NCBI GenBank assembly: GCA_048213135.1
Contig: PS015043.1
Location: forward strand, 153,382-188,066
DNA length: 34,685 nt
Direction of reading: 5' to 3'
Source: Reclinomonas americana ATCC 50394
Lineage: Eukaryota; Jakobida; Jakobea; Jakobida
Below are positions 28,773-34,685 of this stretch, in pieces. A program made the translations under genes and the position numbers. A model generated the notes under the pieces. The model was not told the origin of the DNA and did no database searches. It saw only the letters and a program-made list of their open reading frames with translations. Each line of letters opens with the position of its first letter. The stretch's first letter is position 1.

Positions 28773-29725
28773 TCACTCCCTCACCCCCCTGAACAGATAG
28801 TTCCGGGGAATCCCATCCTCCGGCGAGTTATCGCGCGGATAATCCTCCACAAACTTCTTCGACGCCGCCGGAATCAACCCAAAATCGGCCTCCGCGTCGC
28901 CAAACTGACTCACCGTCACGCGAAAGCCGAGCTCGGCAAACCACGGCTCCGGTTTGTTCACGCCGCACACCGGAAGCGCACCGTGCCGGCCCCACACCTC
29001 CCGCAACTTGGCCACCGCCGGCGACGTCATGTGCAACTCGTTCAGCACATCGCCGCACACCACACTGCCCGGGGCACACAGGTGCGCCACGCGACGCATA
29101 AACGTCTCACAGTCGGCCAGCGGCAGGTACATGAGCAGGCCCTCGAGCAGCCACACACTCGGCTGCGTGGCGTCGTAGCCGGCGGCCACCAGCGCGCGCT
29201 CCCACTCGTCGCCCGCGGCCAAGTCGGCGGCCACCGAGTGAATGGCGGCACACAGTGGCGCCGCCGCCTCCTGCTGCACGCTGTCGAGCACGCGTCGTCG
29301 CATCTCCATCACCTCCGGCACATCGATCTCGTACACGTGCACGTGGGCCAGCACCTCGGCGGCGGGAGGCGGGGCCAGTGGGCGCCAGAAACGCGCGTCA
29401 CCACCAATGCCGGGAATGACGACTTGGCGGGGCGCAGCGGAGGAGGAGGAGGAGGAGAGCGCCTCGGACACTGCGCGGTCCATGAACAGCACGCGTGCGT
29501 TGGCGTAGTCGGAGAGCGCGGTGACGGTGGTGTGCAGTGAGGAGGCGAGGTCGTCGAGGAAGTCGCTGAGGGGAAGGGGGGGGGGAAAGGGTGGGTGGAA
29601 AGGGGAGAAGGGCGGGGAGGAGAGACGGACAACTCACCGTCCTTCTTTGCCTGCAAACGCCTCTGCAAAGGGATCGACAAACTGGCGCACGGAGTCGTCC
29701 TTGGCGGTCTCCAGAGCGCGGCAGG
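28773..29725 (-). CDS. Leucine carboxyl methyltransferase-family SAM-dependent methyltransferase (5' exon missing)
   Basis: Two exons on minus, 29725-29638 and 29565-28773, joined in phase (CG|C gives Arg), with donor GTGAGT. The protein begins mid-domain with ACRALETAKDDS, then FVDPFAEAFAG, the typical N-terminal helix and DPFA motif of this family. RQVVIPGIGGDARFWRP is the SAM-binding glycine motif and VHVYEIDVPEVMEMRRRVL the acidic ribose-binding strand. PSVWLLEGLLMYLP is the family signature, and NKPEPWFAELGFRV lies near the C-terminus. This fits the putative O-methyltransferases of PF04072 (the TIGR00027-like branch) better than PP2A methyltransferase LCMT1, though I cannot name a substrate. 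Roughly 20-40 residues are missing; the first exon must lie right of 29726, possibly in the gap 30011-30475. It is expected to be cytosolic. Confidence 0.85.
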
Positions 29726-29823
29726 CTGCACATGGAGGCACAGAGAGCATGAGTAGGCAAGAAACGGGGGAAGTGGGAGAGAAAAGAGAGAGGAGAGAGG
29801 GGGAGAGAGAGACAGAGAGAGAA

Positions 29824-29856
<33 letters not shown>

Positions 29857-31600
29857 AGAGAGCGGGAAACCAGAGAAGAGCGGGAAACGAGAGTTGCAAG
29901 GATGGGAGGGAGGGAAGAAAGAGAGGCGAAAGACAAGAGAGAAAGGTTGGGAGCTTGTCTGTCTTTCTCAGATATCACAATCAAACTTCATAAGCAGTTG
30001 TCTCTGTTTTNNNNNNNNNNNNNNNNNNNNNNNNNNNNNNNNNNNNNNNNNNNNNNNNNNNNNNNNNNNNNNNNNNNNNNNNNNNNNNNNNNNNNNNNNN
30101 NNNNNNNNNNNNNNNNNNNNNNNNNNNNNNNNNNNNNNNNNNNNNNNNNNNNNNNNNNNNNNNNNNNNNNNNNNNNNNNNNNNNNNNNNNNNNNNNNNNN
30201 NNNNNNNNNNNNNNNNNNNNNNNNNNNNNNNNNNNNNNNNNNNNNNNNNNNNNNNNNNNNNNNNNNNNNNNNNNNNNNNNNNNNNNNNNNNNNNNNNNNN
30301 NNNNNNNNNNNNNNNNNNNNNNNNNNNNNNNNNNNNNNNNNNNNNNNNNNNNNNNNNNNNNNNNNNNNNNNNNNNNNNNNNNNNNNNNNNNNNNNNNNNN
30401 NNNNNNNNNNNNNNNNNNNNNNNNNNNNNNNNNNNNNNNNNNNNNNNNNNNNNNNNNNNNNNNNNNNNNNNNNNNCTCTCTCCCCAGTCTCCTTGCACAC
30501 TCTGTCTCTCGCACTCTCACTCACACACTCACTCCCACATACTCTTTCACACACTCTTTGCCTTCCTCTTTACAAAATCTCAAAAATCAGACAGTCATCT
30601 TGCACCCTGTCCCTCTCACTCAACGTTCTCTTTCTCACACACACACTCTCCCTTTGCACACACTGCCTCCCTCACACACTCTTTCACACACTCTTTCACA
30701 CACTCTTTCACACACTCTTTATCTTTCTCTCTACAAAAATCTCACACTCAAATCTCACACTCAATCTCTCCTCTTTGCCCCGTTCTTCCTCTCACTCACT
30801 CACTCTATCTGTTTGCCTCCTCTCTCTCTTTCTCTCTCTCTCTCACACACACTCTTTCACACACTCTTTTTATCTCTCTCTTTACAAAAATCTCACACTC
30901 AATCTCTCCCCTTTGCCCCTTTCCCTCTCTCTCACACACACTCACTCTCTCCTCTTTGCCTCCTCTCTCACCAGCCATATACTGCGCCGTTCGCGCCAAC
31001 ATCACTTGTTGCTCCCTCTCGCACATTGCCACAAAAACCACACAGGCTTACCGTTCCGCAAATCCATCCAGCAACCCAAAGGGTTACCATCGGAAGTTTG
31101 TGTGTGTGTGACTCTCCTCTCACTCTCACTCTCTCACTCACTCACTCTCTCTCTCTCTCTCACATACACACACACACACTCATTTTTTCACACAATCTTT
31201 TATCTTTCTCTTTGCAAAATCTCACACACAATCTGTCCTTTTTGCCCCTTTCCCTCTCTCCCTTTGCTCCATATACTGCGCCGTTCGCGCCAACATCACT
31301 TGTTGCTCCCTCTCGCACATTGCCACAAAAACCCCACAGGCTTACCATTCCGCAAATCCAACCAGCAACCCAAGGGTTACCATCGGAAGTTTGTGTGTGT
31401 GTGACTCACTCTCACTCTCACTCTCACTCACTCTCTCTCTCACACACACACACATACACACACTCTGTCCTCTTTGCCCCTTTCGCACATTGCCACAAAA
31501 CCCCACAGGCTTACCATTTCACAAATCCAAACAGCAACCCAAGGGTTACCATCGGAAGTTTGTGTTTGTGTGTGTGAGAGAGTGTGTGTGAGAGAGAGCG
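29726..31600. repeat. Higher-order satellite-like spacer between methyltransferase and LRR gene
   Basis: 29760-29960 is (GA)-rich, then comes the gap 30011-30475. From 30476 the plus strand is CT/CA-rich, with 13-bp TCACACACTCTTT units at about 30670-30722. It carries three copies of a distinctive non-simple unit containing ATACTGCGCCGTTCGCGCC and CACAGGCTTACC: about 30975-31112, 31269-31405 and a truncated one at 31483-31570. No exon is convincing, although the missing first exon of the methyltransferase should be in or near this stretch. Confidence 0.7.
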
Positions 31601-32097
31601 ATGAATAAGCAGGCGTTTGAGCAGCTGCTCGATGCGATGCAGGATGCCACAGTTGCGTCTCAAACTGGGGGGGGGAGGGAAAGTGAGAGGCAATGTCCAT
31701 GTCACACTTGCGTGCAAAGAGAGAGTGTGTGTGAGTGTGTGTGAGAGAGAGGTATAGTGAGCGTGACAGGTGCATATTGTGTGTCTGTGTGTGATTTCGC
31801 GCGCGGACTTGTCTTTTTGTCACTTTCTTGCAATGCAAACCCTCTCTGTCACTCTTTCTCTCTTTCTCTCTCACTCTCTTGCACACCGACGAGAGAGAGA
31901 GAGGCTGTCGTGCTCGGAGGGTGCCTTAGTGCGTGTGAAAGGGGCACAACACTTGTATGCAAAGGGATGCGCACATTCGGAGAAAAAGAGAGACAGAGAG
32001 AGGAGAAGGAGAGTGACTGTGTGTCTGTCTGTGTGAGGGAGAGGGGCCCAATATAAACAGTTGTCTGCAGAGAAACACACACAATCGGAGAATGAGG

Positions 32098-32129
<32 letters not shown>

Positions 32130-32192
32130 AAGAGGACTTGCACAGAAGCGGAGTCTGTGCGTGTGAGAGACAGCGAGTCTCGATACCTCCAC

Positions 32193-32231
<39 letters not shown>

Positions 32232-34447
32232 CTTGTTTGCTGACTTTTACTCCGCCTTTTGTTGCAGACTTTGGTGATTGATGGCACTCTGTCGCCTGTC
32301 CAGCTGCAGCAGGTGCTGCTGTTGATGCCGTCGTGGCCGTGGGTGGCACGAGTGCATGTGGAGGGTGAGTCGGAGATACGGGCGGGGCGGATGCAGATTG
32401 ACATTGAGGAGGTCGATGCTTATGGCCTCCGCTTTGTTCTCTCTCGCCCTCGTTCTCGATTTCCCATCAGCGAGTCGTACCCTTCTTCGTTTCCAAACTC
32501 TACGTCGCTTTGTCCATCACCTTTGTCGACAGATCTCTCGAGACAGTAGAGCGTGCATGCGTGAGTCATTCTCCTTCTGCTTCCTGCATTCTATCTCATG
32601 CCTTCTTTCTCCTTCCTTCTGTGTCCCTATCCCTCTCTCACTCCCATCCACCGCACAGGCACCAACATGACACCCGAGATGGCTAACGCACTCGCCGAGT
32701 TCTTCTCCACGAACAACTCCGTGCTGCAGTTCACGATTAGCGGTGAGTCTCACTCCTCCATATCTTCCGTGACCACAACTCATTCTCTGGTGCAGACATC
32801 CCACTGTCGACGCAGATCATGAGCATTCTCAGCAAGGGCTTGGTGAATAACCAGAGCCTGGAACTCATTGCTTTCCGTGGTACGTTAATTGCTGACACGA
32901 TGATTCTTTCGTGCAGATTTCTTTCTGTTCCTCCGTTTCTTCTTCTCTTGGGTGGGACTGCTGTTCATCCCCTCGCTAATAATGTCCATCTTCTCTCGTA
33001 TTTCTCTTGTTGCATTTCCTGGTCCCTCTCCACTCTCTGCGTCACCCTTTATGTTCCACATTCCCTTCCGGTTCCATTTCATCCTCATATTCTGCTTCCC
33101 GCACTCTTTCCCTTCTCCCTTGGCCTTCTCCCTTGGTCATCGCCTGTCTTCCCCCGTGTGCTTTCCCCCTTGAGCCTCCCCTCGTGCTTCGCCTCGTGCT
33201 TCTCCTTGTGCTCCCCCCCCCTTGCGCTACCCCTTTGTGCTTCCCCCTTGTGCTTCCCCCTGTTGCTTCTCCCTTTGCTCCCCTCTCCCCTCCTCCTTCC
33301 CCTTTTCTTCTCTTCCCCCTTTCCCCCCTCCTTCCCCTTTCCCTCATCCTTCCCCCTTTCCCTCATCGCCCTTCCCCCCCTCAAGGCTGCTCGATCGTCG
33401 GCGGCGGCCTGGAAGCCCTCCGACCATTCGTCGAACGCAGCCGCCGACTGCGCATGCTCGACCTCTCGCGCAACAAAATCACTGGCGCCCCTGTCGGCTC
33501 GCTGGCCAGCGCCCTCGCCGAGGCCAAGCTGTCCCTCCGCGCCCTCTTCCTCAGCGCCAACCCGCTCACCGACGACAACATTCGCCTGCTCGCCATGGGC
33601 ATTCTGCAATCGCAGCGATTGCGCGAGTTTCGCGTGACGAGTTGCGTCTGTCCCATCATCTTTCACTGTCATCGGCATTCTCACCTTTTTTTCCCTCGCA
33701 CACAGATTGCGTGTCGGCGGCGGCCGCCCGCCACATTGCCACGCTGGTGGAGGAGAATCCCGTCTCTCTCCGCGTGCTGGACATCAGTGCCGGCGCCATC
33801 AGCGACGACGGCATGATTGCCATTGCGGCGGCGCTGTTGAAGAACTCGCACCTGAGCGAGCTGCACGCGGCGGGCAATCCCATCACGGACGCCACGCTGG
33901 AGGCGTTTCGCGATGCACTGCATCCGACTCGCGGCAACCAGACACTGCAATTGTTGGAGATTGCGACCGATGCACAAAAGTCGTCGTTTAACCGGCACCT
34001 GTTGGCCGAGGTAGAGTCGTTGTTGTTAGTGCAAGTGCGGCATCCGAGTGGTGGTACGTGCCCCACCCTTGATTCACAATTGTTCTCTCTATTCCCTCAC
34101 ACCTGATTTCCTGGTACAAGCAGATGCACTAGCGGTCCCTCGCGCACGGCAATTCGTGCGCGACGGCGACAAGGAGGACTACAGCAACCTGTCCGCCTTC
34201 CCCGGTGTGTTTGATCGCGACGCTGATGATGACGACGATGCGCTGCTGGTGGAGGACACGGGCGACATTATGGACATGTTGGACGAGGAGGATTTGGAGG
34301 ATGTGGCGGAGGACATTGAGTTTGCGTATGAGGACGAGCTGGCGGCGGAGTTTGCCGAGGGGGACTATGCGGACGATGGTGGAGATGCGCTGATGGGAGG
34401 AGTGGAGGAGGGGGTGGAGGCGCCGGTGAGGGTGACGTCAACTGCTG
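31601..34447 (+). CDS. RNase-inhibitor-like leucine-rich repeat protein with acidic C-terminal region (3' end beyond window)
   Basis: Seven exons: 31601-31651, 32268-32364, 32659-32742, 32796-32879, 33386-33640, 33706-34053 and 34124-34447. All are in phase, giving 414 codons so far. The start MNKQAFEQLLDAMQ precedes LRRs of about 27-28 residues whose strands are ARVHVEG, LQFTISD, LELIAFRG, LRMLDLSRNKI, LRALFLSANPL, LREFRVTNCV, LRVLDISAGAI and LSELHAAGNPI. This is the RI/RanGAP/NLR-type long repeat that forms a curved solenoid for protein binding. After LHPTRGNQTLQLLEIAT comes a linker (FVRDGDKEDYSNLSAFPG) and an Asp/Glu-rich region (DADDDDDALLVEDTGDIMDML and on). A RanGAP-like or nucleocytoplasmic scaffold role is possible, but no catalytic motif is visible. 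The exon 34447 donor is GTGAGT, so coding continues to the right. Exon 1 depends on a GTTGCG donor. Confidence 0.82.
32531..32558 (+). other. Possible 28-nt alternative exon in the LRR gene
   Basis: ATCTCTCGAGACAGTAGAGC plus eight more bases is bounded by a good acceptor (CTTTGTCGACAG) and a good donor (GCATGC|GTGAGT). Including it requires a different donor for exon 2 and breaks the 28-residue LRR spacing, so I leave it out of the main model. Confidence 0.3.
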
Positions 34448-34601
34448 GTGAGTGGATGGGGCGAGGGGGAAGGGAAAGGGGGGAGGCGAGGGTGAAGGGA
34501 TATATTTGTGCCTTCTTGCTTTGTTTGGCGCTCGTCATCGCACTCGTTTCGACAAATTCAAGCTGGGTATTGTGCGAATACTTGTTGTTCTTCCTCTATT
34601 G

Positions 34602-34685
<84 letters not shown>
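34602..34685. repeat. (TC)n then (GT)n microsatellite at the window edge
   Basis: (TC)n from about 34602 to 34627 is followed directly by (TG)n to the end. It lies in the intron after the last visible LRR-gene exon. The same CT-to-GT change is seen mirrored at 4509-4576. Confidence 0.95.

Noticed and set aside
29634-29984. Minus open frame extending the methyltransferase exon upstream to 29984
   Set aside because: Upstream of 29725 it reads Ser/Leu from (GA)n. The CAG acceptor at 29726 and the family start of ACRALET indicate splicing.
1-34685. CRISPR arrays, rRNA, tRNA and prokaryotic operon signals
   Set aside because: Direct repeats here are microsatellites or minisatellites without uniform unique spacers. 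No tRNA cloverleaf or rRNA motif was noticed, and the genes are clearly spliced eukaryotic ones.

Overview
This is a protein-coding stretch of a nuclear genome from a eukaryote with many introns, probably unicellular, but I cannot place it more precisely. The case for a eukaryote: genes split by GT-AG introns with phase-consistent junctions, TBC/RabGAP, WD40, TPR, LRR and class 3 lipase families, and abundant (GA)n, (CT)n, (GT)n and longer minisatellites. Coding DNA is GC-rich. Eleven N-gaps (1045-1506, 3306-3372, 3493-3680, 4581-4923, 8347-8366, 8827-8977, 15392-15515, 16076-16171, 16752-16891, 26938-27575, 30011-30475) mostly sit in low-complexity introns. They also cut three gene models.

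Layout, left to right. (1) 352-5412, minus: a TBC1D22-type Rab GTPase-activating protein, running off the left edge, with both catalytic fingers visible and low-complexity introns. (2) 6480-11889: a local cluster of WD40 beta-propeller paralogues. Three are on plus (6480-7649, about 8817-9779, 10807-11889) and share a C-terminal tail; a two-repeat fragment lies on minus at 8367-8632. The spacers hold a 78-bp inverted repeat, palindrome-rich DNA and a degenerate minisatellite. (3) 12127-18315, plus: a class 3 lipase domain with a mitochondrial-like presequence, apparently continuous with a C-terminal TPR array. (4) 18444-21011 (plus) and 21173-22287 (minus): two tail-to-tail paralogues of a family I do not recognise. 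The plus copy adds an N-terminal domain with a possible permuted papain-like His/Cys pair and a Gly/Ser repeat linker. Their 3' ends form a near-palindrome with an 84-bp identical core. (5) 22592-22735: a rearranged fossil joining the start of the plus gene to the end of the TPR gene. (6) 22806-27874, minus: a ten-exon gene for a 466-residue acidic protein of unknown function. (7) 28773-29725, minus: a leucine carboxyl methyltransferase-family enzyme, 5' end missing. (8) 31601-34447, plus: an RNase-inhibitor-like LRR protein with an acidic tail, continuing off the right edge.

These genes do not form an obvious pathway. The best leads are the unrecognised convergent family, the lipase-TPR architecture, the shared WD40 tail and an unusual recurrent 5' splice site: seven of 39 inferred introns begin GTTGCG. 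All exon models are manual, based on splice dinucleotides, phase and family knowledge, without transcripts or database searches.
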